From assembly GCF_040807025.1 (NCBI RefSeq), contig NC_090953.1, forward strand, positions 2,498,501-2,562,500: 64,000 nt of DNA, given 5' to 3'. Positions 37,301 through 50,600 of the stretch are shown here, in pieces; positions within the stretch are counted from its first letter, which is position 1, and each line of letters opens with the position of its first letter. The position numbers were made by a program, and so were the translations under genes. The notes under the pieces were generated by a model, which saw only the letters and a list, made by a program, of their open reading frames with translations, was not told where the DNA came from and did no database searches. The stretch is from Struthio camelus (lineage: Eukaryota; Chordata; Aves; Struthioniformes; Struthionidae).

Positions 37301-37465
37301 AAAACAATCATATGCTTTACCTCTCTCCACATGCCTCACTCCTTAGAAACAAAGTTTGTTCAGAGGGCAGTGTTTTTGCTCCATTATCTGTTGGTGTCAA
37401 ATAGGAACATAAACACTTCTTGATCTTAGAGGGACAATATGAAGTAACGTATCTGCGCCACTCAC

Positions 37466-37752
37466 CTGCTGCTCCATTGTTTGTGGATGGATGAAAGTCA
37501 CAAAGTCAACCGAAAAATAACCAAGCACTCCTTTAGATTTACAGGTCTCTCCAATTTTTAAGCACAGAGAATTAAGAACTGCTGGATCAACAGAACACTG
37601 TGGAATGGTAGTGCCAGATGATCGCAAAGGACCATCAGCATGGAGCTGGTCTCCAGATGACACTATTTTTATCTTGCCTGTTGGTTCTATCAGCATATCC
37701 ACTGTAAGGTTTGTGACGTTTTCAGAGAGTGGGAAGGCTTCTATCACACCAC
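37466..37752 (-). CDS. IQCH: IQCH exon, 95 codons (ATP-grasp-like domain core)
   Basis: Acceptor TTACTAG, with the first two bases completing a split Gly codon, and donor CAG|GTGAGT in phase 0. It encodes [20 protein letters not shown], then [33 protein letters not shown] and near its end [10 protein letters not shown] followed by MEQQ. These are residues 254-349 of the visible part. Alternating beta-type strands ([29 protein letters not shown]) and the D-x-x-G-pattern loops fit the C-terminal half of an ATP-grasp fold. The sequence fits IQCH strongly and there are no breaks. Confidence 0.95.
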
Positions 37753-39506
37753 CTAGTAAGAAATGTATTAGCTGTTAAGCTAGCAATAAAATTCACATGC
37801 AAAGCTCTTCAGAGTGCACAGAACGAAACCCCTCAGCTCCTGTTGTGCTCAGACATTGCAGGGAGGACTGCTATGGAGATGCAGCAAGTAAATAAATGTA
37901 ACGTGAGCAGCATAGCTAGAACCCATGAATCTCTTAGAAGAGAAAGATGATATCGCCGCCACTATATCGCTGGACAATTCAACCTGTGGCTTTTGAGCTG
38001 CAAGTGCTTTGAAACCAGTTTCAAACTGGAGCTGTACTGCATATTTGACAGAACGAATATGTCTTGGGTAATATGAATCCTGGGCTGTCCTACAGCCTTG
38101 CTAAATACCAAGCCCAGAACGGTATTGCATTGGCAACGTGGGGACCTCTGGGGGATGTTATCTCCGGCTGTCAACTACTCTGGGAGATTGCCATCCATAC
38201 AATGGTCTGAGATAAGTAGGTCTGTCTAGTGGTATTCATCCACCTGAGGAACGTGGTATGTAGATGGGAAGGTCAGAAAGGCTGACAACTCAGCATAGTT
38301 GTCCACAGGAAATCACAAAAAAAGACTTTGGCATTCTGGGATTGTCTGTTCACTGCATATTATGTCATAATGCATTTAGTTAGGATAAACTAGTATATAA
38401 TTAAAATTGGTACCATACATGTTCACTGGCATTATTTTTCCAAAAATACTTTCAATTTTTTGAATTGCTGTTATCTGTTCGACAGATAAAGAAATCTATG
38501 AAATGAATATCTCTATTATACACACTACGAAAGGATATAACTGCAGGGCAGATTACCACAGAATTTACTAGCCAAGCACAAGCACTGCATCTTTTCAGTC
38601 TAATTGGCATCCATATATGGGATTTTAACATATCTATGCAAAGCCCACTCACAGATATACTGATTTGTGGAGATTAGACAACGCTTATCTGCTCTGCCTT
38701 TTATGGCCAAACATGGACTCGCTTCTCAGCTGTAGCCAGCTGAATGCTGGCCAGCTCCGATCCAAAGGTGCCCTGACTGAGTTAATGCAGGAAGCCCCGC
38801 TGAGGACTCAGCACCGTGCTAACAAAACAACCAAACTTGCAGATTGCAACTTGCTCATACTCCTTTAGCTTGCAGGGCAAGAAAGAGCCCAGCAAAGGTC
38901 TAACTGCACGTCTGTGCCTATATTCTGAACAGTGCAATAAGGTATGGTGTTACCAGTCCACGCTGGCTGCACCATCCATTTGGAAGGCAAAAATCTGAGG
39001 AGAATGCTCAGCTTTTACCCAAGCTAGTTTGCTTAAAGGTTACAAGCATAGCTGACTTTATACAGTGCATGTGTATAGCATCCAGAGTGTGGATAGGAGG
39101 CAAAACTAGGTCTTGCAGATGTGTTCTCACCCATGCCTAATAAAGATGGAAACTTCTTGCATTTAAGTATGTGGAAGCTCACATGCTAACCTTCTATAAT
39201 GAAGTCCTTCATCAAATGTGACATAATCTCCAGTACAGTAACCCAGGACTAAGGAGTTAGTGCTTATTGATTCAGAATCTTGTGAGAAAGGTAATCCAGA
39301 ATTAATATAGGTTAAATGCTTGGGTAAGACATATGAGTGATAGAATAGTGACCTATAATTCGTTCTTAAATGAACATTTGAAGCATAAGGGGAGAAATAA
39401 AAGGAGATAAATATTTAAACGGGCTCAAGATTAACAAGAATATGGTATACAATATGGTATAATTACTCCTTTTAACACTTAACAGCGACTTTGCAGTCTT
39501 ATTTAC
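37753..39506 (-). other. IQCH: IQCH intron
   Basis: 1.75 kb intron (donor GTAAAT, acceptor TTACTAG) that splits a Gly codon after its first base. No feature recognised inside. Confidence 0.8.
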
Positions 39507-39627
39507 CTTGACTAAGAAATGTTTGGAGGAATTTTTCCCATGTAGGGAATCGTTTCTCATTGACTGGCTGTACGTGCTGTGCTAAAAGGCCCGGCAGCTC
39601 CTGGGAGATCTTCACCAAAGCTGGCTC
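39507..39627 (-). CDS. IQCH: IQCH exon, 40 codons
   Basis: Acceptor TTTCTGCAG and donor CAAG|GTAAAT. It starts in phase 0 with [20 protein letters not shown] and continues [20 protein letters not shown], ending with one base of the next Gly. Residues 214-254. Leu-rich helices followed by the NEKRFPTW turn are distinctive of the protein. It joins in frame to the exon ending SKWAH, giving WAH-EPALVK. Confidence 0.94.
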
Positions 39628-40845
39628 CTGCAGAAACAAATTAAATAGAACCACAAGCAATTTTACTACAGAAATGAAAACTGCTTGTGGGGTGATTAAA
39701 AACCAGGCCTCCAACAGACAAAAAAAAAAAAAAAGAAAAAAGAAAAAAAAGAATGTGGTTACTGTTTACCCACAGTCAGGAAGCCTTTTTTAATTTTTCT
39801 ACTTACTACTCTTCCCTTCTATTGAAAACTGTCCTTATCTGAAAGATGATTTCTCATCTTTCAGTATAGCATCTATTTTATTATAATTTATATCAATAAT
39901 TTGATCTGGCAACTGAAAATGCTAAGCACTTGGTAACTGCTTAGTGATCAATATCAGCAGTCAATAACTTGTTTTTTATGTTGAAGCTGAGCTTATTGAA
40001 GTAGTCACATATGCCAGAAATAGTTTTGCTGATACTCTTTATGTTTAGGCTGTTATATAAACCCAATCAAAATTCATCCTGTAGTTATAACAAATTTTGA
40101 GGCAGAATCTACCAAAGGGGTTTATAAAGCAGGAGATACCGCTATTATACTCTCCGGTCTTTAAAATAAATCCCTAAGTGAGTTTGTCTCTCCTCTTTGG
40201 TAGAATTTGATTTGTTGTATTATAGGATATAAATTAGCTTGTCTCCAGTTTTAAATTCTTTACTATATTATCACACACACAAAACCACCCCATTAAATAC
40301 AGAAACTAACTGCATTGCTTTTACTGTTCAAAACAGTCCCAGAAGTACACGAGCATATAAAGTGCAAGGACCCTGACTCTATTGCTTCAGGCTCTTTTTC
40401 TTGCTGCTTCATAAGCATTCCCTTGCTTCCCCTGGGTCTCTTTGCTTCTGGTTTACATCCTCTCTCTCCAGCATCCTGTGCTTCAGAAGATGACCAGCCA
40501 TCCCATGATCTTGGCAATGTCCAAAGCCATAATCATATTATCTTAAGCTCTGGAGGAACATGATAAAACCTTATGGCTAACATCTATGAATAGAAAAAAA
40601 CAATTCAATTTTTCTAGACCAGTGAATTTGAAGAGATGGGTTTTGTCATGAAGCACATGATGTGACATAACCAAAAATAGGAATTCAAAATCAACTTACT
40701 GTGATTTATCTACCAAAATGAGGAAAAGCAGGTTGACCAATGATTAGGGTATCAACTTGGCATACAGATGTGTCTTTTTCCCGGATGCTGTCTTCCTGGA
40801 AGATTTTAGGAAAATGACTTTGTTTGGGCCTCGAGCTGTCTAGCC

Positions 40846-40960
40846 GTGAAAGGGGGCAATTGCAGTTCCCTACCTCACATGGAATTGAGGCAAAAAGGCA
40901 TTAAAAATATTGGAGTGTTTAGACATGATGATGATCTGGGTCACGTGGGCCCTTAAAATA
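40846..40960 (+). repeat. MIR/CORE-SINE-like fragment
   Basis: The order of phrases (cctacctcacatgg, ttgaggcaaa, cattaaaaatattgg, gtgtttagacatgatgatgat) matches the 'cctacctcacagggttgttgtgaggattaaa ... gtgcttag' part of MIR-type SINEs. Old and heavily diverged. Confidence 0.45.
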
Positions 40961-43521
40961 GATTAAGAAGAGTGTGCTGTTGACTTTAAACATCTTATTA
41001 AAATTTTTTTTTAAATATTTGTAGTCAGTATATCAAAATACTAAGCAGCGCAAACTTATCCTTAGAGCAAAAAGAAAGGACCACATAAAAAGTGAGATCC
41101 AAGTTGAGAATTTATCCAGATTCAGCTCTTACACTGTTAGTCTCCTTTCAACAGAGACCGCAGCAAGGAATTTGGGATAGCTCAGCTGACTAAAACAACA
41201 GAAGAGTGAACAAATATCAGTTGGCCTTGTCTGGGTTTGTATTTGCTTTGAAATGTTGTTAAGGCAAGAAGTCACAAGACCAGGTAGTTAGCTGTATAAT
41301 GAAAATAAATGCAGCTTTGGAGAGAGGATCTGAGCCATGATGAATAGCATGGAGATGCTGACCTACAAAATCAGTCTGCACTTCTCAGTGCATTCAGCAA
41401 TACCTCTGTCACACGGAGCCTCGTTCCCGAGATCTAATGACTTTGGGTATTGTGCAATTTAAACAGAAATAGAAAAACAAACAAACAAAAGCTGAGGTGT
41501 GCAATGGCTGCCTGAAAGCTTTTGATAAATTACGGGGGAAAAAACCAATAATCCCAGCTGGATGTGCGGAGGCATTTGAGAGTGCTGTGTGACCAAGCCC
41601 GTATAATTAAAAATTAAGTTACAGGCATGTGAACTGGGCCACTATTTTCCATTGCAACAGTTCTGAGGGACATGAGGGCAGCCATGCCAATTCCATATTT
41701 TTTTCCCCCTTTGGAATAAATGTTATTTCCCTGCAAATAAAGAAAGTGATTGGACCCTATTCTCCTTGTAATCACCAGGCACTGAGATGACTGATATTTC
41801 TGCAAGCTGTCAAACTCGGTGTTTCAAGAACCACGCTCCACAGGCTGCATGGCTCTACCGTGCAGTCCACAGCTTGTGCAGGGCAGCAGGACCACGTCCC
41901 CACTATGCCACCGCCCCAGCAGGGCACCCGTTCAGGACCATGCAGCACACGATCATGAGAGAGCAATTTTGAGGGCTGACACCAATGAATTTCAGTTGTA
42001 ACCTGCTGTGATATCCTAGAGCATCCCAAATGGAACATGGCCCATGGTCCAGCTCAGAGCAGTGCTGGGGACAGTGGTATCTCCTCTTAGCTAGAGTTGT
42101 TTCCAGCATCACACACTGCTATGAAAGCAAGATCTGTAGTCTAGGTGCAAAACAAAGCAGGACTTCCAGATCTTAAAGTGGACTGAAGGGCGCACACACC
42201 TGGCCCGTGAGGCTGCTGGTCAGATACAGAGTGCCTGGGCCTGTTCAGCTCCTCAGCACTTGCGGTGCCATCATATATGCCACTGCTCTCTGTCCAGATG
42301 ACGGGCATTAGACAGGCAAGACTGTTGTGCTACTTCCTCCTCACACAGCCCAGTGTTGCTTCCTCAAATAACGTCAAACAGCAGGTGAAGGGGACTTGAA
42401 TTCAGGACAAACTCAGAATATCTCTAAAGGAAACGTGGGTGCAAGTACCCAAGCTCAGGAGCATCTCACACTTCAAAGTGCCTTCAGTTCTAGCTGGCTA
42501 TGAAGGAAGCATGCACAAAAAAACTATTACCTTGCAGAAAGATGACAGTGGCTTTAAGAAAAATAACAAGTTCAAGAAAATGGGAAATTTTCCTTGTGAG
42601 ATCAAACGTGCTTTTAACAGGTAACAGCTAGATAATCAAGGTATTCACAGAAGGGAGTCAGGCAACTACTTTTTAAGGATCAGCACCTGGAACTCTAGTT
42701 GAAGTTTTTTTGCCACTGTAAGCTCTAAGAGGCGATAATCTTGATTATGGGGAGTTTTAGTAAGTGAATTCAAGCCCAGATCCAACATTCACTCATAAAA
42801 TCAAACCCTTTAAAAGGATGACTGCTCTGTAGGCTAATTTCATCCAAATTGGACGGTATCTCCAGCAGAGCTTACCCCTGTTTTGTCTCTTGATGTGGCC
42901 CAGAACAATTCAGAATCACAGGCTCAATGTAAACAGGGAACATTTGTTCACAACTTTCAGCTGATCTTTCTTAGCACCAATAAAAAGGGAGCAGGCCAAA
43001 TATTATTGTTTCCATGATGCAGAAATCTGTAAATCCATCCAAATCTGTTTATCACTTTTTTGTAACAATGATGAATAAACATGAAAAATATATACCTTTC
43101 CCTCCTTAAATATGAAATAATTTCCCACCCTTCTGCAAGCTGAATTTCCAAAGGCAGCTGCAACAAAAAAATAGGACTGAACGTGGAGTAGGTTGAAGGA
43201 ACTGGGAGATGCACTTGAGAAAGATGAGCGCACAGAAAAGCCTGTTGAAGAGATAAGTATATAAACAGAAAGAAGAAATAGACTTAGAAATCCGAAGAAA
43301 GACCTGGGGACAGAAAGAGGCTGCAGAGCAGAATGCATGAGTAAGACCCAGGGCTTTTTAGCTAAAAAAAAAAAAAAAAATCGGATGGAAAGGAAATTAT
43401 TTAGACCTTGCAAGCAAATAGAGTGAAGAAAGTAACTTCAAATAAGTAAAGCTGACTGGGCCAGAGAAGAACAAAATCAGCAGACAGATCCCCAGCAATA
43501 CAAACTGCTGTATCGCTGTTG

Positions 43522-43610
43522 CAGTCAATGAAGCTATGGCAATTTATACCAGTTACGCAGTATGTCCCTTATACTGTGATCAGTGGAGCTATGACAACTT
43601 ATACCAGCTG
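43522..43610 (+). repeat. Two tandem units of an old interspersed repeat
   Basis: A 33-base segment at 43522-43554 (cagtcaatgaagctatggca then atttataccagtt) recurs with about seven changes at 43578-43610 (gatcagtggagctatgacaa then cttataccagctg), 56 bases apart start to start. The wording is that of a repeat common in reptile and bird genomes. A weaker relative (gggaatttataccagc) occurs near 50191-50206. Confidence 0.5.
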
Positions 43611-46600
43611 CCTGGATGTGAATTGGTCCAGCCCTCCTTGCTCTTCTGCCCCAGCAGCACCAGCTAACATGGCACTGTCGGGAAAGCCTGCATAATTTTC
43701 ATTATTTCCTACTTTGTAAATTAAACAGTTGACTTTTTTTTTTAATTCAGACAGGTACATGCTAACTAGAACCACAATCCATCCCTTGAATAAAACGATC
43801 TGAAAGGTTTAAAAAAACAGCAACGTTTTTGGAAGTGATACACCGGCTTCCTACCTACTTAAAGTTTGAAAACTGATTCAAAGACCAAGCATTTAATGGT
43901 TAACTGAAAATTTTAAAATTAAAAAGTGCCAATTTTGCCTTCCATGAGCTGGAAAAGTATGTCCTGATAGAAGGTAACATCATGTAAAACAGCCATCATT
44001 ACCAAGTAACACAAATGTTTTTTGTATGTAAAATTGCTTTGTAAAATATTTGCTCCATCTGCTGAAAGGAGCAAAGACAATTTTCCCCGATAGCTAATGG
44101 CCCATTTCAGCTGTACGGCGAGCGATTCACCGTGGCTGCGACTTGCATTAAGTAGAACGGCGAAGACAGTGCACAGAATTCGCCACTTATGTAGTATTAT
44201 CTCCTCGCCGCTTCCCGAGAGCCCGGCCCTCATTACCGCGGCCCTCGCTTTGGATCAGCGCACAGGACGAGGCTTGCTTTGACTCGAGAGGCTTTTTGTC
44301 AAACTGAGGCACATATGCTATGCTTCAGTACAAAAGCACAAAACAGCCACTTTTCTTGACTACAAGAACAAGGAGGTTAGTTCTCTTTCAACTTTCCAGC
44401 ACTTAAACTGCTGTTCCTTTTTTCACACCACATGGGGCCATGGCTTTCTCTTCTGGCTCATGCTGTCACTCCGCGCGCTGAGGATTTCAATATATAAGGA
44501 TCAAGCACTCCTCCTAATTCTAAATTCAACTACATGCACACACACAAAAAAGCAGAAAACCAAAGCTCATCCAAAAACCCCTCCCAATTGCTTCAGTTTC
44601 ATTGTATACTTTGCCGCTTACCATACCTCTATTGAAAAGCACATGTTTACATTGTGCCCTGAACCACTTCAACATCTGCTAACAGACCAATAAAAAATAA
44701 ATAAACCAGGATTGTTTAGAAAGAGAGATCCTTTCTATTTCCTCTGAACACTACTAAACAGGCAACAGCAATATGGTGCTGAGATCCTTTTCTGTAGTTT
44801 TCATTTCGGAAAACGACGTATGCAGGGAAATAAATATAAAATCACTATATCCTGTGCTACCAAAAATCAGACAAAATAAGATCTTAAAAGCTGCATGAGC
44901 TTGTCAAATATTTCTGCATGTTTACACACAGCATTTTAACTTGAGATTTTGATGATTTTATTCAATAATTTGCTTTCCTACTCCCAAAACACTCCATGTG
45001 GATTGCTATTTTGAGCATAAAAGCATGTATTTTGTGAGATAGCGCCCTTCATTTTTCAGGGTTCCCCCTGTCTACCCTCAGAGCAAGGAAAACATTACAC
45101 AATAGGCATATTCTTCTAAAAGCTCTTTTTTAAAAAAAAAATCATACACTTATTTCAATGCAATACTTGCAAGATCAGGACTTTGGGATGATAAACTCAT
45201 CTCATAGAAAATGAACTAACTAATATTCAAGTGCCTCTTGTATATGTTTTAATTAGATCTCTGCAAATGCACAATCAATTCAGATGCCCTCAGATTAGTA
45301 AGATTTTCCTAATTAGCTTATTTTTCTAGATTTTAAACTCTATAAATTTGGCTTACTTTCTTTTGCCCTCCTTTCTGGCTCATTTCCCTAGGGAAAGGAT
45401 TTTAATGAATTCCAAAAGTACGATTTAAAATAGAAAAAAGACACAGTATCGATAATCCACAGTCCCTTTCCAGGGATTCTGTGTGAATTGCTGAGCTGTG
45501 ACGCTAAGGAGTAGTCAGACAAAACCCACAGCATGTTTCACAAACAACACACAGTTAAACTTCTTTTATTCTTACACTTGCCTATGTGATACTTTTTGGA
45601 TTTTAGCAAAATAAACATTTTTAAAATAATCCAAGCAGGCATTTTATTGCATGCGATAACATTAACGGATTTCAGATTTCTTTAGTGCTCTTGCTTTATC
45701 CTCTCCTTCCACACTGTTATTGCTAAAAACTGGCAGTTAAATTCAATTGATTCAAAATATTCTGGATCCATATGGCCTAAAACCCTGGAGCTGAAGTTCT
45801 GATATTGCCTCACTGCTGTTTTCTAGCATTTGCCTCTACTCCAGTCCCCAGATGGTGGAAGTAACATTTAAACCTCCTTTCCTCTGCCTTGTACAATAGA
45901 CCTTGGCACCATTTCAACTGTTTACTCCGGTAATTAACAGCACTGATACCACAACAATTACAACTCCTACAATCTTAACACAATAATGCTATGAATTAGT
46001 GAGAGCTAATGGCTGGAAGGTATAGTGGTTCCAGACTGCGAGATCTGTGCATTTTTAGAATAAAATAAAAGGTACAAACAGCACGCTTGCGGTAGACAAT
46101 GATTACCTAGTAATTAGTTTACACAAAGCTTCCTATTTAATGGCAAAACGCTGTAATTAACGCGTGACAGAAAATCAAAGGGTACTTTGTAAGCATATGA
46201 AAAATTAACACTGCAGGCCTATAGCTTTATGTACTGATTAGAAGCATATTAAATCAATAGGACATACAAACCAACAGCTTGCATATCTGATTATTGTAAG
46301 TCTTCAGAATGGATATCATGGTTTTAATTTAACCGAGGGATACAATTATCATGCTTTATTTTAGTTAGGATTTGGAAATTACCTGAAACATCACTGTGGC
46401 AGCTACACGAATGTAATAATAGACTGAAATAAGAGCGCTACAGATTGTTCACAGATACAGTGGATATGAGAACTATTTAGGACATTTTCTTGACAGAGCA
46501 TTGCCCATTCTTGGAAATAACTTTCGGCTTTTTTGTTTTGTGGGCAATCAGGCTCTCCCTTAAGCCTTTGGGTTCTTTCTCTTTTCCTATTAAACACCAC

Positions 46601-46728
46601 ATCAAATTAGAAGAAATTTTAAAAGCCTGTCAAAATGATGTAAATGGATCTTTTGTAGAACTGTCAGAGTTTCTGGCCCTCTTCAGGCTGAAAAAATTAT
46701 CACACCTGCAATTGCATGTGCACAATAA

Positions 46729-46745
46729 CAGCAGCAGCAGCAGCA
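46729..46745 (+). repeat. CAG triplet run
   Basis: Five to six CAG units followed by CAAAAG. A short simple repeat inside an IQCH intron, not in coding sequence. Confidence 0.85.
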
Positions 46746-47585
46746 AAAGCCACTTGCTTAAGAACCCTCTCATAGACCCTTCGGTGTTACACCAAGACCA
46801 ACTCAATTGCCTGCACTTTATTCTGCAGTTTCAGCAATATTTGTAGCACTGCTTTAGAACAAAGTTGATGATGTTACAAAAGGTGATCAACAAAGGGGTG
46901 AAAATGGGCATCAGAAAGGAAAAAATAAATCAGTGTTGGGAGTCTATACTGTGTTCAAAGACAGCCTGAAATGACAGTGTGCTGGCAATGCCATGTTTCC
47001 GAAATTAAGTCTTTTGACAGTAGGATGGCTGGCTTTTATTTTGACTTGTTTGTAAACATATGCTCTTTTTCTCTGTTACTTCAGCAAAGAAACAAGATTG
47101 CTACATAAGCTTCAGTCTTCTTATAGAGAATGAAGCTCATGAAACTAGTTAAAAATCTCCTCATCACTATTCCTAATTTTCAGATAATCACTAAGTTTAT
47201 CTAATTACTTATTACAGGACTTACGAAAGCTTACCAATACCATTTCAATTTTAAGAAACAGTCATCATTTTAGCTTGGTCTTTCAAACTGTAATTTTTCA
47301 ATAGCAATCAACTGAAAATCCTACAACAGAATTTGAATATTGCTTTGTTCAACACAGACTGAAATTTGGGCTTTCTGCTTGTTACCGCCTCTTGAAAAGA
47401 TTTTGAGTTCCTGTTACTCATTTTAATGAATTAACCAGGATATGGTCTATATGAAAACTGTGACACAATATTGAGACACAACTGGAGATGGCAAGATTCA
47501 AACACTGTAGCTTTTAAAACAGGAGGTTAGCCATGCACATTAAATAGTTTTTCTTCTACAACAGGTATCGTATCCGACGGAGAGC

Positions 47586-47606
47586 TTTTTTTTTTTTTTT
47601 TTTTTT
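47586..47606. repeat. Poly-T run (21 bases)
   Basis: Homopolymer; read on the minus strand it is a poly-A tract. No retroposon body was recognised beside it. Confidence 0.9.
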
Positions 47607-50600
47607 AAACAGCTGTCTTGCTATGGCCAATTGTAATGGCTTAATCAGAAGAACACTTTTGCTTTTTTTTTCCTGTCTGGTTCCATTATAGTTTTTTCAG
47701 TTCTTTTCCTCTTTATCCATGCACCTATCCCTCTCTCTGTCTCCTGTCTGATCTTCCTTACCTTTAGGATTGCTGCTATGTAAACTTGCATCATATTGCT
47801 GATCCTCATGGTTAACAAACAGTTGCAGTGTAATAAGACTTAATTCTTAAATTAACCTGACTATTGATAAAACCTAGTGATTTAGGTACTATTTAGATAT
47901 GTATAGTTATACAAGATGGTGGGATGTCTATACGCTCCTGTATTATTTTATGTGAAAGAGGACTGTTAAAAGAACCAAAAAAGGCAACACTAATAGGGTG
48001 GTGACACTATCCTTCTGCTGAACGGGAAGAGGACTGCAGGCGCTGAATAGAAGTGGAACCTGCAGAAGGAATCCTGCTGGACTTCATCTAAGGATCCTGG
48101 CTGAGTCTGAGTCAGAGACCAAGAGGCATCTCAGACTCTGACAGCCTGCGGTCTATTCCAAAATAAATAAAACAGATCAAATAACATACTTTGTAGACTG
48201 CTTTCACCAGTCTTCAGCTTGAATTCTGAGTAGGCATCTGGGCATCTTTCTTCTTGCTTAATGGAAGCATGGCTGCAGTAGGCCTGATTAGTCCAGCATC
48301 CCGTCTGTGACAGTGGCCACAAATGGATGGCCAGGAAAGGGTACGAAAACAAAGCAAGTGTATCCATTCCCCAGATACTCTCCCAGCTACCAACAGTTTG
48401 CAGCTCAGAAACTCCCTAAGCCAGAGAGAGTGTCAGTGAATTTAATAACCACTGACAGTTTTTTCTTTCATGAATTCACCCAGTCTCACAGCTTAGATCC
48501 ATATAAACATAGGTGAGATTTTTCAAAACTTGAAAAAAGGAAGTACTGACTTGCAGCAAGAGGGAGATGCCCAGCTCCTTAGCATACTTTGGAATACCAC
48601 ATATTAATAAGTATCATCTTTCTCTAGATATTCTAAACAGACCCTAATGCAATCATCCTAAATACATTCTTTACTGTTCATTCACTTACTGTAGTAAGCA
48701 GAATCACTTTTTCTGCTATGCACAGGCTAATTGAAGCTTGAACAGATACAGAAAATAGGTTGGAAAATCATGTTATAAAAGCATAAGAGCGTTTCACACA
48801 GCACATATGCTTTACATGCATATGTTAAGCAGGTAAAATCTGTGAAGTTACTTGCTTCCTCCAACAGTCAATCACATTGCAGAGTACAATTAAACTGCTA
48901 AGGTGTTTCAGGACTTACTGATCTTTTCTGCATATAACAAACAGGGGCCACATTCTTGTATATTTTCACATTAGAGAATGCTGCTCTCCACAAATAGCCT
49001 CACTACAGCCAGATGGGCACTTGTGGAAAAAGCAGTTCTCCTTGATTAGAATCAGGCCTCAGGATGAAGCTTTTTGTATGCCGGCAGACATAGCAGTGCA
49101 CGCTAGGATGAAGGCCTTACAGAGCCATTCTGCGAAGTTTGTGAATTCGGCCCTTTATGGAGCTGCAAGACAATTGTTCAGATACCTCAGATGCTACATT
49201 AAGTTAACAAGGCAAAATACACTGATAATCTTGTCCTGCATTTTTGTTTGCCCAATGTTATATTTGAAATGAGGAATCTAAAATCTCATTTTTAGATAGA
49301 ATAGATTCTTACACAATTCAGACTCATAAACTATATTATTTTTAATCTGTTGCCTACTACATACCAATGAGAAAAATCTGGGTATCATGTCTTAAACTGC
49401 TATGCAAATTATGCTATTTGTAAGTATTAACATAATTTAGTGCTTACAGTCATATTCTCATTTCTAATAATTCTACCAGAATGCAGAGTCTTTTCACTGT
49501 ACTCTTAGCCTGCAGGATAGTCTTTCATCAATAAGCTGAATTTTTTAATAACCTGCCAGCATACATTTTGTATGTGGCAGCCTATACCAATGACACAACA
49601 TCTTCATTATCGACAGAAACAGGTCTACATACTGTAATAGGACATTAAAGCATGCCTGTGCTCATAAACTAATGCTTTGATGTTTAAATGCCTATCATTA
49701 CAATGGTATTCTGTAACAAAGGATGATTTTAATCCTCTGCTCTCAATGGTAATACTCAGTGGAGACTGCAATTCATTATATATAAAAAAGGTCTCCACTT
49801 TACAAGAGGGCTCAACTGAGAAGGCAGAAAAATTTGAACGCTCATATTCAAACAAGATGTTCAAAATGGCAGCAAGTTTTGCTCTTCTGGCTAGGCTACC
49901 TGGAATGCTGGTCTGGATTTATGGAAGCTTTCCTGCTGACTGTAAGAAATTAGATCAAATATATCATTCCATATATATTTTCCAACTTCCAACAAATGTT
50001 CACGTTTAAGGGCTTCTAAAGAGTTGATTCCTAGCTGCATCAAAGCTCCACTTAAATGCAGTATAAAAGCAAAACCAGAGAAAGCCAGTTACCACTATAC
50101 CCTTTATTCAAAGTCACTTAGCCATTGGAGAATTAAAAAGGCGGAGAAATAGGAACACTAAAACTACGAAGAGGTAATACCACTTATACAGGGAATTTAT
50201 ACCAGCAAAGACCTGGACTTGGTGGAAACTGTTTTATCTTGTCTTCTGCCCCCACTCCATGCCTTCCCTATGGAGGGAGCAGGATCTGGGTATATCCTGC
50301 TAGCTTTATGTGTACCCAGACTACTGCGTGGCCAGATAATGCTCTCCAATGCTCTACTTCATATTGCTCAGGCTTGCACAGAGTGAAGGCTCCTTAGTAG
50401 GCTTTAGGAGAAATTAGCCCTTTGGGTTTGTATGCTAAGTTCTGTGTTATAATGTGGCATTATTTTGTAGTTGTCAAAAGCAATATAATCAGCACAATTT
50501 GAAATTTTAATATACAATTCAATCAAACATAAAAACTTTAAACATTTTTGATTGAATTAAAAAAATAAAAAGTGCTATAATGACTCATTCATGTAAATTT

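Larger units (their letters stand above)
23002..37465 (-). other. IQCH: Largest IQCH intron (14.5 kb)
   Basis: Donor GTGAGT, acceptor GATTAG. It contains old SINE-like scraps (23847-23900, 24425-24560, 34295-34385), a CTCF-motif match at 30841-30854, a palindromic repeat copy at 33791-33830, two CpG-rich pockets (31030-31210 and 32160-32330) and a 9-bp-arm hairpin at 26423-26442. Several open frames of 90-220 codons occur (for example minus strand 32368-33036 and 28517-28975). None has recognisable domains or splice context, and I do not call them genes. Confidence 0.75.
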
